NCBI RefSeq assembly: GCF_001275135.1
Contig: NZ_LFQU01000026.1
Span: forward strand, 1 to 45,254
Direction of reading: 5' to 3'
Length of the DNA: 45,254 bases
From: Xylanibacter rarus
GTDB lineage: Bacteria > Bacteroidota > Bacteroidia > Bacteroidales > Bacteroidaceae
Shown: positions 17,887-26,298 of the stretch, piece after piece
How positions within the stretch are numbered: the first letter of the stretch is position 1
Layout: every line of letters begins with the position of its first letter
Made by a program: the position numbers and the translations under genes
The notes under the pieces: generated by a model
Databases searched by the model: none
What the model was told of the DNA's origin: nothing
What the model saw: only the letters and a program-made list of their open reading frames with translations

Positions 17887-17894
17887 CAAATATA
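17887..17894 (-). promoter_or_regulatory. -7 promoter element of the BACON-like gene
   Basis: The minus strand reads TATATTTG followed by GC, matching TAnnTTTG, about 118 bp before the ATG at 17769. The same GCCAAATATA string recurs in the palindrome at 17959-17975. Confidence 0.5.
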
Positions 17895-17958
17895 ATGAAA
17901 GACGAGTGCAATGCAAAACAAAAACACTCTTTTGAGTTTGTATTGCCGAGCCGCCTCT

Positions 17959-17975
17959 TATATTTGGCAAATATA
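17959..17975. promoter_or_regulatory. 17-bp palindrome carrying -7 elements on both strands
   Basis: TATATTTGGCAAATATA is a perfect palindrome around one centre base and creates a TATATTTG -7 element on each strand. It lies about 65 bp upstream of the single -7 element at 17887 and might be an operator or a second promoter. Confidence 0.4.
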
Positions 17976-18055
17976 GCGATTTATTTTTACATTATGTGGC
18001 TTTTGTGATAAAAAGTACACATATTTTATGTATATATATTGAATAAACATAAAAT

Positions 18056-18079
18056 CCGGCAGACTGAAATGCCTGCCGG
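18056..18079 (-). terminator. Terminator after the smalltalk gene
   Basis: CCGGCAG (18056-18062) pairs with CTGCCGG (18073-18079). On the minus strand the stem is followed by ATTTTATG. It lies 35 bp beyond the stop of the 33-residue gene. Confidence 0.65.
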
Positions 18080-18113
18080 ACCGGTTGGTTGATTTTGATT
18101 AACTGCATCATTT

Positions 18114-18215
18114 TCAGATTGCCGCGTTCACTCCGAACACGCCCAGGATGGCTGTTGCCACTGCCACTATCACCTTCAGAATTATCGAAATGTTGTTCTT
18201 GTCTTTTGTTCCCAT
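18114..18215 (-). CDS. Smalltalk-family small membrane protein
   Basis: This 33-residue reading frame encodes a charged start (MGTKDKNN) and one hydrophobic helix (ISIILKVIVAVATAILGVFG) ending VNAAI. The length, the sequence style and the place just downstream of an HU-HIG gene match the Bacteroidetes 'smalltalk' family, whose function is unknown. It is too short for usual gene finders. A terminator follows at 18056-18079. A MITE-like element occupies the space between it and the HU-like gene, so co-transcription may be altered here. Confidence 0.8.
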   Translation of the reverse strand: MGTKDKNNISIILKVIVAVATAILGVFGVNAAI

Positions 18216-18240
18216 TGTCTGTTTTGTTTTTGTAAGTTTT

Positions 18241-18442
18241 TTAATCCAAATCGGTCATCAGATCGCATATTACTTTATCAATTTTGTGCATTGATGCTTT
18301 CAGTCAGTCTTTTTGTTTCTATTGGCGTCTTTTTGTCAGATTTTTCTTGACATAGCCCGCTATGCCTGCTAAAAATATAACGAAAATCCGCTCAATATAA
18401 AGCTAAGTCCCGACCGAATCCTAATGACCGTTTTGGGTTTAA
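18241..18442. mobile_element. MITE-like element between the smalltalk and HU-HIG genes
   Basis: The left end (TTAATCCAAATCGGTCATCAG, 18240-18261) and the reverse complement of the right end (18414-18442, CCGAATCCTAATGACCG then TTTTGGGTTTAA) agree at most positions, giving imperfect terminal inverted repeats of about 25 bp. The core has no coding capacity. A related end with the same internal TTTTGTGCATT sequence occurs at 25791-25848. Confidence 0.6.
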
Positions 18443-18488
18443 TTTATGTGTGTTACGTTCATCGTCTGCATTCATTCATGCCCTGCTG

Positions 18489-18935
18489 CTACACGGCTTC
18501 CACGTCGTCGAGGGCGTCGCTCACAGCGTTCTTGGGCAGCTCCTGCACCTTGCAGCCCGTAAGCAGTGCGCGGGTGCGGGTCTTGTTCTTGTCAATCTTG
18601 GTCTCGGGCTGAAACAGCACGTGCACCGACTTGACGTTGCCGCTTGCCGTAAAGTCCTTCACGGTGTCGGCCGGACTGGTGTGCATGCCTATCTTGAATG
18701 TGCCGAGGCGGTCGAGCTTCACGCGGTGCGACATCTGCAGATGCTTCTGCATCGTCTCCACCAGCTCGCTCAGTACGGCCACGATGTCGGCTCTCTTCAC
18801 CGTACAGTTGGCCTGCATCTCGTCTGCCAGGTCGTCTATTGTAACTGTGCCCGTGTGCACGGCGCGTGCATACCACTTGCCCTTGTTAGCCGAACCTTCT
18901 CTGTTTTCCTGATACAACTTATAAAAAACTGCCAT
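18489..18935 (-). CDS. HU-family (HU-HIG) DNA-binding protein
   Basis: This 148-residue protein has the Bacteroidetes HU-like form: MAVFYKLYQ at the start, a helical middle (TIDDLADEMQANCTVKRADIVAVLSELVETMQKHL) and a beta arm (VKLDRLGTFKIGM..PADTVKDF). A basic segment and an acidic tail (DALDDVEAV) follow. HU-HIG proteins are longer than classical HU and often sit beside smalltalk and cell-wall amidase or peptidase genes, as here (M15 peptidase at 20699). It probably binds DNA in the nucleoid, but a specialised role cannot be excluded. Transcription likely starts from the promoter at 19115-19145, giving a leader of about 170 nt. Confidence 0.88.
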   Translation of the reverse strand: MAVFYKLYQENREGSANKGKWYARAVHTGTVTIDDLADEMQANCTVKRADIVAVLSELVETMQKHLQMSHRVKLDRLGTFKIGMHTSPADTVKDFTASGNVKSVHVLFQPETKIDKNKTRTRALLTGCKVQELPKNAVSDALDDVEAV

Positions 18936-19114
18936 AATCTTTTTTCCTTTCTTTTTTAATGGTTAATAATCTGTGTGTGTTTCTCTCTGCATTAAGAAGC
19001 TTCTTTGTGTCGGTTGTGTCTTTCATGCTGCCCGGCGCCGTTTCGGCGACTGATGGTTGCCGGCTGTCCATGCAGTCCTTAGAGGTGCCTGCGGCTTCAT
19101 GTCGTTCACGTTTG

Positions 19115-19145
19115 CAAAGATACACTTTCTGATCAGCGATGTCAA
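19115..19145 (-). promoter_or_regulatory. Promoter of the HU-HIG gene
   Basis: On the minus strand a TTG (19143-19145) lies 20 nt before TATCTTTG (19115-19122), a good Bacteroidetes -33/-7 pair. The predicted 5' leader is long; I saw no riboswitch-like structure in it. Confidence 0.6.
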
Positions 19146-19448
19146 GTTTTACCACGATAGACTGTATGCTCAACTGCTGTTAGTATGTTTTCATGATCAG
19201 TTTCGATGCTTCGTTTCCTGCTGACAGTCAGGCGCTTACGCCCGCAAGGCTACCCTTCGTGCTTATGATGCTTTCGGCTCGCCGGGCTGTTCGTGCCTTG
19301 GCTGATTGCCGTCGTAGGCCGTGCTTTGCGCTACAGCTTGTGTTGATGCTTGCTGTTTGGTTAAAATAAGTTTTCGGGATATGCGTATATTGAAAAATAC
19401 ATTAAAAAAACAGTTTCCCGATAGGTGGTTTTCAGCATTTCCGTGTGA

Positions 19449-19456
19449 TATCTTTG
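19449..19456 (+). promoter_or_regulatory. -7 promoter element of the PAP2 gene
   Basis: TATCTTTG matches TAnnTTTG and lies 54 bp before the ATG at 19511. The rest of the 19150-19440 stretch holds no gene that I can support. Confidence 0.6.
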
Positions 19457-19510
19457 CCGGTTTATGCCATCGGCCATGACATTGCTTGACACACCGGAAA
19501 AATTAACAAA

Positions 19511-20293
19511 ATGATGAAAAGTAAAGAAACGTTCAACTTCAGAATCATCCTCATTATGCTGCTGCTCTGTGCTGCTTCAGGCGTCAGTGCTGCCGACAGC
19601 CTTAGCTGCGATGTGCAGCGGCGTTGCACCTTCGACGACGGCCACAGGCTCAGGGCTGTCGACATAGTGGTGCCTGCCGCCCTCGTCGGCGTGTCGGCGC
19701 TGTATATCGAGAACGGATGGATGGTCAGGCAGAAGCGTGCCGTGAGATACGCCCTCTTGCCGAAGGACAGGCGCAAGATGCATGCTGACGACTATGTGCA
19801 GTATTCGCCCGTGGTGGCTGTCTACGGACTCAACCTTGCAGGCGTGCGCGGCCGCCACTCGTTCAAGGACCGCACCATCATGCTTGCCATGTCGTATGCC
19901 ACGATGGGCATCATCGTCAACACCATGAAGCTGGCCATAAGCGAGCGACGCCCCGACGTAAGCACGCGCAACTCTTTTCCGTCGGGACACACCGCCACGG
20001 CCTTCATGGGCGCGCAGTTTCTTTATGAAGAATACAAGTCGGTGTCGCCCCTTATAGCCTGGTCGGGTTTTGTGGTGGCTCCGCTCACGGCCTATCTGCG
20101 CGTCTACAACGACCGCCACTGGATAAACGACGTTGTGGCGGGTGCGTGCATAGGCATCGTAAGCACCAAACTGGCCTACAGGCTCTATCCCCTGCTGTTC
20201 CGCAAGTCGTCCTGCCGCCGCTCCACGGCTCTTGCCGCCCTGCCCTACTACGACGGCCGCAGCGTTGGCGTGAGCATGAACATGACGTTTTAG
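19511..20293 (+). CDS. PAP2-family membrane phosphatase
   Basis: This 260-residue protein has a signal peptide (LIMLLLCAASGVSA) and the three PAP2 motifs. They are K-x6-RP (KLAISERRP), PSGH (SFPSGHTATAF) and a third motif with the catalytic His and Asp (RVYNDRHWINDVVAG). Family members remove phosphate from lipids such as undecaprenyl diphosphate, phosphatidic acid or lipid A. The catalytic side faces the periplasm. In Bacteroidetes close relatives include lipid A phosphatases, but the substrate cannot be told here. It is transcribed alone and away from the HU-HIG gene, with its own promoter. The first of two adjacent ATGs was used. Confidence 0.9.
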   Translation: MMKSKETFNFRIILIMLLLCAASGVSAADSLSCDVQRRCTFDDGHRLRAVDIVVPAALVGVSALYIENGWMVRQKRAVRYALLPKDRRKMHADDYVQYSPVVAVYGLNLAGVRGRHSFKDRTIMLAMSYATMGIIVNTMKLAISERRPDVSTRNSFPSGHTATAFMGAQFLYEEYKSVSPLIAWSGFVVAPLTAYLRVYNDRHWINDVVAGACIGIVSTKLAYRLYPLLFRKSSCRRSTALAALPYYDGRSVGVSMNMTF

Positions 20294-20585
20294 TTTCATA
20301 CCTATCCGGCCGCATTACGTTCATGGCATTTGCAGTGTTTTTCCTTTCTGTTTCCCGTGTTTGCCATGTTCGTTTTGCGGCATATATTTGCCTCGTATGC
20401 GTATGTTGATTATAATAACATGGTCATGTATACAGGCAGATAGTTGATGCCGTTTTCCCGGCGATAATCCTTGGTGTATTTCACACATAGGTGCCCATAA
20501 TTCCGCCTTCCACCAAATTTTTTCTGCGCGAAATGTCGATATCCACCAAATCTTTTATAAATATACGCTATGCCGTGCATAACAG

Positions 20586-20673
20586 AAAGGCCGCCTTTCG
20601 GAGCGTGAAAGACGGCCTTTTGCAGGATGAAAGATAACTTTTTGCAGCACGAAAGGCTGCCTTTTGCAATGTG
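20586..20673. repeat. Four 22-bp palindromic tandem units
   Basis: Units start at 20586, 20608, 20630 and 20652. Consensus is AAAGnCnGCCTTTTGCAnnnnG, and each unit contains its own small palindrome (for example AAAGGC.GCCTTT). The array lies between the convergent PAP2 and M15 peptidase genes, so it could also act as a terminator region. The remainder of 20294-20585 shows nothing recognisable. Confidence 0.85.
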
Positions 20674-20698
20674 CTGGGTGTCAGCGCGTTGCGTGGGC

Positions 20699-21148
20699 TC
20701 ATGCCGCCTTGTAGAAAGGTATGGCCTGGCGGCGGTTTTGGCCCTTGCCGGCCTTGTAGGATACGTGCAGCCAGCATGCCCCGTTGCTCATCGAGTGTTC
20801 AAAGAGCAGCTGGTCGAAGTCGAGGTTGGCGGTTATGTAGGCATACATCTTGCGCCCCGTCTCCATGCCCGATATGTGTATGTCGGCAGCCTCGCCCCTC
20901 ATGTGCTGCGAGGTGTCTGCCCCGCCCACTATGGCGTTGAGTCGCTCGGAGCGGAATCCGCTCGTTATGCGTATCACGCCGAATCGCCTGCGCAGCGGCT
21001 CCAGCACGTTCAGGCAGAGCTGCCTGAGGCGTTCGGTCTGTTCTCTGTCGGGCGTATTGTCTATGCGGTGTCTTACTGCCGCGCCCGAGCGGCACATCTC
21101 CTCCAGCGTGAAGTGTTCCGACAGTCTTGTCTGTGTGTTCTTGTCCAT
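20699..21148 (-). CDS. M15-family zinc peptidase (D,D-carboxypeptidase-like)
   Basis: This compact 149-residue protein has the Peptidase_M15_3 zinc site: SQHMRGEAADIHI supplies His82 and Asp89, and WLHVSY supplies His128. It also has the substrate loop ITSGFRSERLN. The family cleaves D-Ala-containing peptidoglycan stems and is used by both cells and phages. No signal peptide is visible, which fits phage-derived endolysins or holin-dependent release. It follows the RteC-like gene by 61 bp on the same strand. In Bacteroidetes this kind of protein commonly occurs near HU-HIG and smalltalk genes, both of which are 2 kb away here. Confidence 0.87.
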   Translation of the reverse strand: MDKNTQTRLSEHFTLEEMCRSGAAVRHRIDNTPDREQTERLRQLCLNVLEPLRRRFGVIRITSGFRSERLNAIVGGADTSQHMRGEAADIHISGMETGRKMYAYITANLDFDQLLFEHSMSNGACWLHVSYKAGKGQNRRQAIPFYKAA

Positions 21149-21209
21149 TGTCTTGTGTTTTATGGTCTGTTAATGTTTTTCATGGTTACCTTGCCGTTGC
21201 GTTGTCTGT

Positions 21210-21635
21210 TCAGCGCATGCATCTTATCATTGCGTAGAGCGGGTTGCGCGAGTGCCTGCAGTACATCAGCCAGCAGTAGCGGCTGAAGAACGACTTCTGC
21301 TTCACGCCCTTCCTCTCCCTTGCGTTATACACCATGGCGTAGGGATTCTTCGGCATGGGCACGTGCAGCACGGTGCATGCCCTGCGCGCCATCTCGCTGA
21401 AGCTGTAGGGGCGGCCCAGCCTGTCTACGGGGCTTTCGGCCATGTAGACGTCGTAGACCAGCTCCATCAGGTCGGTCTTGCTCTCCGTCCAGTACAGGTT
21501 TTCGGCCGGGTTGCGTGTCAGCAGCTGGCCCAGCTGCTGCGCCATTATGCGCCTTGCGCTGTCGCGCTGTTCCTTGCTCAGCATGTCGGCAAAGTCTTTC
21601 TGTCTCTCTTCGTTCAGGTTAATACTTACAATCAT
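21210..21635 (-). CDS. RteC C-terminal-like protein, function unknown
   Basis: This 141-residue soluble protein has a segment WTESKTDLMELVYDVYMAESP. A conserved-looking C-terminal part (FSEMARRACTVLHVPMPKNPYAMVYNARERKGVKQKSFFSRYCWLM) follows. This pattern (W-x-x-S-K-x-x-L-x-E-L near the middle, then an R-x-R-K and F near the end) resembles the C-terminal domain of RteC, a regulator of Bacteroides conjugative transposons. The similarity is judged by eye and is distant, and no conjugation genes are nearby. It is 61 bp upstream of the M15 peptidase and is probably co-transcribed with it. A plausible promoter is at 21771-21778. Confidence 0.6.
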   Translation of the reverse strand: MIVSINLNEERQKDFADMLSKEQRDSARRIMAQQLGQLLTRNPAENLYWTESKTDLMELVYDVYMAESPVDRLGRPYSFSEMARRACTVLHVPMPKNPYAMVYNARERKGVKQKSFFSRYCWLMYCRHSRNPLYAMIRCMR

Positions 21636-21770
21636 TTCTAAAATCAGTTTTAAAGGTCTGTTGTATATGTGCCCTCTGCCCTGCCCCGCGGTAGCTTGCG
21701 TGGCGGCGCCGGGCCTGTGTTATCTCATGAAACAATCTCTCCTTGTCGGGCTAAGGTCCTGTTCCGGGGG

Positions 21771-21778
21771 CAAAATTA
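21771..21778 (-). promoter_or_regulatory. -7 promoter element of the RteC-like gene
   Basis: The minus strand reads TAATTTTG, a match to TAnnTTTG, about 136 bp before the ATG at 21635. The -33 region is not clear. Confidence 0.4.
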
Positions 21779-21954
21779 TGCCGCTTTTGTGCAATATATG
21801 TTCGCAATGCGATATAAAAACATTAAAAAAGTTTTATTTCCTGCCTCCTCTGCCCTGCCCTTCAGGCACGGCAGTCGTGCCCGTCCGTGCCGTGTGCGTG
21901 GGCAAATCCCGCTCAATTGTAGGGAAAATCCGATGCTGTTGTAGGGTAAACTGC

Positions 21955-21985
21955 TTGCATTTTAGCCCAAATTTCACTATCTTTG
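21955..21985 (+). promoter_or_regulatory. Promoter of the Tyr/Ser-rich secreted protein gene
   Basis: TTG (21955-21957) is followed after 20 nt by TATCTTTG (21978-21985), a textbook Bacteroidetes promoter. It is about 58 bp before the ATG at 22043. Confidence 0.75.
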
Positions 21986-22042
21986 TTCTCAGAACATTTG
22001 TTTGATACTGCTGATTGTCTAACATTTTAAAAATTGACGGTT

Positions 22043-22858
22043 ATGAAACGATTACTTACATCCTTCATCATAATGATGATAACCACGGTTACGTTGCAGG
22101 CAATGACATATACGCAGGCCCGTGAGGAGGCCCTGTTCCTGACAGACAAGATGGCATACGAACTGGGACTTTATGAGAGCCAGTATGACGCCGTGTATGA
22201 AATAAATCTCGACTATCTCATGGCGCTCAACTATCAGGACGACCTTTACTCTACGTGCTGGACGCGCCGCAACCTCGACCTGAGCTATGTGCTCACCGCG
22301 GCACAGTATAACCTGTATATGTCAAGGACATATTTCTACCGTCCGGTCTATTGGAGCTCGGGCTTCAGATACAGCATCTACACACGCTACACCGACCGCT
22401 CTTACTATTATTACAGCCGCCCAAGCGTCTACACCACCTACCGCGGAGGCCACAGCTGGCGCAGCAACGGCGGCAAGAGCTGGTATAAGGGCCGCACATA
22501 CAGCAGCGCTCACAAGCTGACGCCGGTAAGGACGGGCACCACAAACCACTCGGGCCACAGCGTGACGACAACCCCGAAGCCCTCTAAACCGACTAATCAG
22601 GGCCACACGGTTACGGCCCCCAAGCCTTCTACGGGCACCGCGTCGCACGGCCGTCCCACTACTAACAAGAAGCCTACAACCTCAGCCGGCAAGCCCGCTA
22701 CGAGCCGTCCGTCGAGAGGTACGGGCACATCGGGCAGCACAACTGTAAAGCCTTCAGGCTCGTTCAGCGGTACAAAGCCCGTAAGAAGCACAGGAAGCAA
22801 GCCATCGACAACAACGCAGAAAACCACTCCGACAAAGGGCTTCAGCGGAAAAAGATGA
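22043..22858 (+). CDS. Secreted protein with Tyr/Ser/Thr/Gly-rich tail, unknown
   Basis: This 271-residue product has a signal peptide (MKRLLTSFIIMMITTVTLQA). A folded-looking part of about 90 residues comes next (TQAREEALFLTDKMAYELGLYESQYDAVYEINLDYL), whose helices resemble the Spy/CpxP-like periplasmic pattern only loosely. A Tyr/Arg-rich stretch (RYTDRSYYYYSRPSVYTTYRGG) and a long Pro/Ser/Thr/Gly/Lys-rich, basic, low-complexity tail complete it. The tail looks disordered and could be O-glycosylated or bind the cell wall; neither is shown. The TTG at 22034 would add three residues, but ATG 22043 begins the signal peptide. It is a single gene, with a promoter at 21955 and a long hairpin after it. 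I do not recognise the family. Confidence 0.7.
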   Translation: MKRLLTSFIIMMITTVTLQAMTYTQAREEALFLTDKMAYELGLYESQYDAVYEINLDYLMALNYQDDLYSTCWTRRNLDLSYVLTAAQYNLYMSRTYFYRPVYWSSGFRYSIYTRYTDRSYYYYSRPSVYTTYRGGHSWRSNGGKSWYKGRTYSSAHKLTPVRTGTTNHSGHSVTTTPKPSKPTNQGHTVTAPKPSTGTASHGRPTTNKKPTTSAGKPATSRPSRGTGTSGSTTVKPSGSFSGTKPVRSTGSKPSTTTQKTTPTKGFSGKR

Positions 22859-22891
22859 CAACAAACTTATAAGAAATAGAAAATTGGGATT

Positions 22892-22956
22892 TGAAAACTG
22901 GGAATTGGAAGAGATTAAGAACAGCCGCTTAATTGTCTTTCAATTCTCAGTTTTCA
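22892..22956 (+). terminator. Long-stem terminator-like hairpin
   Basis: TGAAAACTGGGAATTGGAAG (22892-22911) pairs with 22937-22956 at 18 of 20 positions. A GATTAAG/CTTAAT inner stem lies around an 8-nt loop, and GCTGTTTTTCC follows. It lies 33 bp after the stop at 22858. Its length suggests a repeat element that doubles as a terminator. Confidence 0.65.
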
Positions 22957-23000
22957 GCTGTTTTTCCTTTTCTGTCAGTCAGAAATTGGAAAAAAATTAG

Positions 23001-23008
23001 TAAGTTTG
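23001..23008 (+). promoter_or_regulatory. -7 promoter element of mutS
   Basis: TAAGTTTG matches TAnnTTTG and is followed by CAGC, 66 bp before the ATG at 23075. The -33 element is unclear. Confidence 0.5.
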
Positions 23009-23074
23009 CAGCTTGAAAATAACCCATAGTGCCTGACTTACAGACCAGAACAGGCAGGCTATCCACAACAGATC

Positions 23075-25702
23075 ATGGCAAAGAAAGACAACGAACTAAC
23101 CCCGATGATGAAGCAGTTTATGTCGCTGAAGGCAAAGCACCCCGACGCGCTGCTGCTGTTTCGTTGCGGAGACTTTTATGAGACATACCTTCAGGACGCC
23201 GTAGACGCCAGCAAGATACTGGGCATAACGCTCACCAGGCGCAACAACGGAGGCTCGAAAGACCCTACGGAGATGGCCGGATTTCCGCATCATGCGCTCG
23301 ACACGTATCTGCCAAAGCTCGTAAGGGCGGGCAGGAGAGTGGCCATATGCGACCAGCTGGAGGACCCCAAGCTCACCAAGAAGCTCGTTAAGCGAGGCAT
23401 AACCGAACTGGTTACGCCCGGAGTGGCCATGACCGACAACGTGCTTAACTACAAGGAAAACAACTTTCTGGCAGCCGTCAACTTCGGCAAGACGGCCTGC
23501 GGAGTGGCGTTTCTCGACATATCTACCGGCGAATTCCTCACGGGCGAAGGCTCCTACGACTATGTAGAGAAGCTGCTCGTAAACTTCTCACCTAAGGAAG
23601 TGCTCTTTGAGCGCGGCCGCAGGGCAGAGTTTGAACGCTGGTTCGGCAACAAGTTCTTCACCTTCGAGCTCGACGACTGGGTTTTCACCGAGCAGTCGGC
23701 CAACCAGAAGCTGCTGAGCCACTTCGACGTAAAGTCGCTCAAGGGCTTCGGCGTGGAGCATCTCAGGAGTGGAGTGGTGGCGAGCGGAGCCATACTTCAG
23801 TATCTCGAGATGACGCAGCACACGCACATTGGCCACATAACGTCGCTCTCGCGCATTGAGGAAGAGCGCTACGTAAGGCTCGACAAGTTCACCATACGCT
23901 CGCTCGAGCTGCTGCACCCCATGCAGGACGACGGCTCGTCGCTGCTCGACGTGATAGACCGCACCGTGTCGCCGATGGGCGCCCGCATGCTGAAGCGCTG
24001 GGTGGTGTTCCCCCTGAGAGATGCCCGCGTGATAGAAGACAGGCTCGACGTGGTTGAATATTTCTTCCGCCATCCCGAATTTAAAGACCTTCTCGACAGT
24101 CAGCTCCACCGCATTGGCGACCTTGAGCGCATCATATCAAAGGTTGCCGTGGGCCGTGTGTCGCCGCGCGAGGTGGTGCAGCTCAAGACAGCCCTGCAGG
24201 CCCTGGTGCCCGTAAGGCGTGCATGTCTTGAGGCAGACAACGCCGTGCTGCGCCGCATAGGCGACCAGATGGCGCTGTGCGAGGGCCTGCGCGACCGCAT
24301 TGAGCGCGAGGTGAACGAAGATTCGCCGCAGCTCGTCAGCAAGGGCGGCGTGATAAAGAACGGCGTAAGCAGCGAACTCGACGAACTGCGCAACATAGCC
24401 TACAGCGGCAAAGACTATCTGCTGAAGATACAGGAGCGCGAAACCGAGCTTACGGGCATATCGTCGCTGAAGATAGGCTACAACAACGTGTTCGGCTATT
24501 ACCTCGAGGTGCGCAACATCTACAAGGACAAGGTGCCGGAGGAGTGGGTGAGAAAGCAGACGCTTGCCAACGCCGAGCGCTATATAACGCAGGAGTTGAA
24601 GGAATATGAGGAGAAGATTCTGGGTGCCGAAGACAAGATATTGCAGCTCGAGAGTAAGTTGTTCTCCGAGCTGGTGCTGTCGATGCAGGAGTATATCCCC
24701 GCCATACAGACCGACGCCTCGCTCATAGCCCGTATCGACTGTCTGCTGTCTTTCGCCAAGACTGCCGCCGAGCACGGCTACATCCGACCTGCCATTGATG
24801 CCGACAACATTGTGCTCGACATACATCAGGGACGCCACCCGGTGATAGAGACGCAGCTGCCCGTGGGCGAGAGCTACGTGCCCAACGACATATATCTCGA
24901 CGACAAGAAGCAGCAGATAATAATAATCACAGGTCCGAACATGGCCGGAAAGTCGGCTCTGCTGCGTCAGACGGCACTGATAGTGCTGCTGGCCCAGATA
25001 GGATGTTTCGTGCCGGCAGAGAGCGCGAGGATAGGCCTGGTGGACAAGATATTCACACGTGTGGGAGCGTCGGACAACATATCGCTGGGCGAGTCGACCT
25101 TCATGGTTGAGATGACCGAGGCAGCCAACATCCTCAACAACGTTACTCCGCGCTCGCTGGTGCTCTTCGACGAGCTTGGCCGAGGCACGTCCACATACGA
25201 CGGAATAAGCATAGCGTGGGCCATTGTGGAGTATCTCCACGAGCATCCCAAGGCTCAGGCGCGCACGCTCTTTGCCACTCACTATCACGAACTCAACGAG
25301 ATGGAGAAAAACTTTGCCCGCATAAAGAACTTCAACGTAAGTGTAAGAGAGTCGGGCGGCAAGGTTATCTTCCTGAGAAAGCTCGAGCCGGGCGGCTCAG
25401 AGCACTCGTTCGGTATACACGTGGCGCAGATAGCCGGCATGCCAAAGAGCATCGTGAAGAGGGCAGAGACCATACTGAAGGAGCTTGAGGCCGACAACGC
25501 CCAGGTGGGCGGAGTGGGCAAGCCGTCGGCAGAGAAGATAAACATGAGCCGGCAGGGCATGCAGCTCAGCTTCTTCCAGCTCGACGATCCAGTGCTGTGC
25601 CAGGTGCGCGACGAGATACTGGGGCTCGACATCAACAACCTGACGCCCGTGGAGGCGCTCAACAAACTGAACGACATAAAGCGCATAGTTACAGGCAAAT
25701 AG
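23075..25702 (+). CDS. mutS: DNA mismatch repair protein MutS
   Basis: MutS recognises mismatches and small loops and starts methyl-independent repair with MutL. The 875-residue protein has the mismatch-reading Phe-x-Glu in [11 protein letters not shown] near residue 32. Connector, lever and clamp domains follow. The C-terminal ABC ATPase has Walker A GPNMAGKS (about residues 620-627), [10 protein letters not shown], Walker [15 protein letters not shown] and ATHYHEL. All key residues are present and the length is normal. The start ATG at 23075 follows GATC with no Shine-Dalgarno sequence, as is usual in this phylum. It is transcribed alone. Confidence 0.98.
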   Translation: MAKKDNELTPMMKQFMSLKAKHPDALLLFRCGDFYETYLQDAVDASKILGITLTRRNNGGSKDPTEMAGFPHHALDTYLPKLVRAGRRVAICDQLEDPKLTKKLVKRGITELVTPGVAMTDNVLNYKENNFLAAVNFGKTACGVAFLDISTGEFLTGEGSYDYVEKLLVNFSPKEVLFERGRRAEFERWFGNKFFTFELDDWVFTEQSANQKLLSHFDVKSLKGFGVEHLRSGVVASGAILQYLEMTQHTHIGHITSLSRIEEERYVRLDKFTIRSLELLHPMQDDGSSLLDVIDRTVSPMGARMLKRWVVFPLRDARVIEDRLDVVEYFFRHPEFKDLLDSQLHRIGDLERIISKVAVGRVSPREVVQLKTALQALVPVRRACLEADNAVLRRIGDQMALCEGLRDRIEREVNEDSPQLVSKGGVIKNGVSSELDELRNIAYSGKDYLLKIQERETELTGISSLKIGYNNVFGYYLEVRNIYKDKVPEEWVRKQTLANAERYITQELKEYEEKILGAEDKILQLESKLFSELVLSMQEYIPAIQTDASLIARIDCLLSFAKTAAEHGYIRPAIDADNIVLDIHQGRHPVIETQLPVGESYVPNDIYLDDKKQQIIIITGPNMAGKSALLRQTALIVLLAQIGCFVPAESARIGLVDKIFTRVGASDNISLGESTFMVEMTEAANILNNVTPRSLVLFDELGRGTSTYDGISIAWAIVEYLHEHPKAQARTLFATHYHELNEMEKNFARIKNFNVSVRESGGKVIFLRKLEPGGSEHSFGIHVAQIAGMPKSIVKRAETILKELEADNAQVGGVGKPSAEKINMSRQGMQLSFFQLDDPVLCQVRDEILGLDINNLTPVEALNKLNDIKRIVTGK

Positions 25703-25790
25703 GGCAGGGCAGGGCTGCCGCCGTGGCGCGGTGCGAGCTGTCGTGGCGGCAGAAAACTAACCCCCAACAGGTCATCATACAGCACATGGT

Positions 25791-25848
25791 TTTATCACTT
25801 TTGTGCATTCAGGCTTTCATACCGAATCATAATAGCCGATTTGGGTTA
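25791..25848. repeat. Solo end related to the 18241-18442 MITE-like element
   Basis: TTTTGTGCATT with a nearby GCTTTCA, then CCGAATCATAATAGCCGATT followed by TGGGTTAA, matches the internal and terminal parts of the 18241-18442 element (about 23 of 28 positions at the terminus). No partner end was seen nearby. A weaker relative occurs at 40111-40143. Nothing else recognisable lies between mutS and 26238. Confidence 0.5.
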
Positions 25849-26238
25849 AAGACAAGGCGCCGCATGGCAGCCCATCAGACATTTTAAGTCTATGACTGTC
25901 GGCATGAATGAATGTCGTAAGTCATCAACATATACGCACACTGATAATAAGTTCTGCGCCGTGATTTAAATCAGAATACAATACAAAGGAGAACATTTCT
26001 CCGTGGAGAATAAAGACAAAAGAAAGGATAGCATAATCAGAAAGGAGAACAGAATAGTTGCAGGGGACAGCACTACAGCCGTAAAAGACAAAATATGCCG
26101 GCAGAAGACATAATACAATTGGTTACAGCGGACAAAATACACCGGCCACAGAACACCCGACACACCGGCAATAAGCTCAACATCAGGCGTCCACATACCC
26201 CTCAAGTCAAATCAAAATTGGCTGACGCCGAACTTCGT

Positions 26239-26266
26239 TTCTCCATTCTCCATTCTCAATTCTCCA
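26239..26266. repeat. 7-bp tandem repeat (4 copies) before the fusion gene
   Basis: Four units of TTCTCCA (third unit TTCTCAA) run directly together and end 32 bp before the ATG at 26299. The reverse strand reads TGGAGAA. Copy-number change could alter promoter spacing or the leader. Confidence 0.85.
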
Positions 26267-26298
26267 TTAGAACAGATTTGTTTTCAAGTCAAAATATT

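Noticed and set aside
20586-20673. Possible CRISPR array
   Set aside because: The units are directly abutting at 22 bp with no unique spacers, and no cas genes are near.
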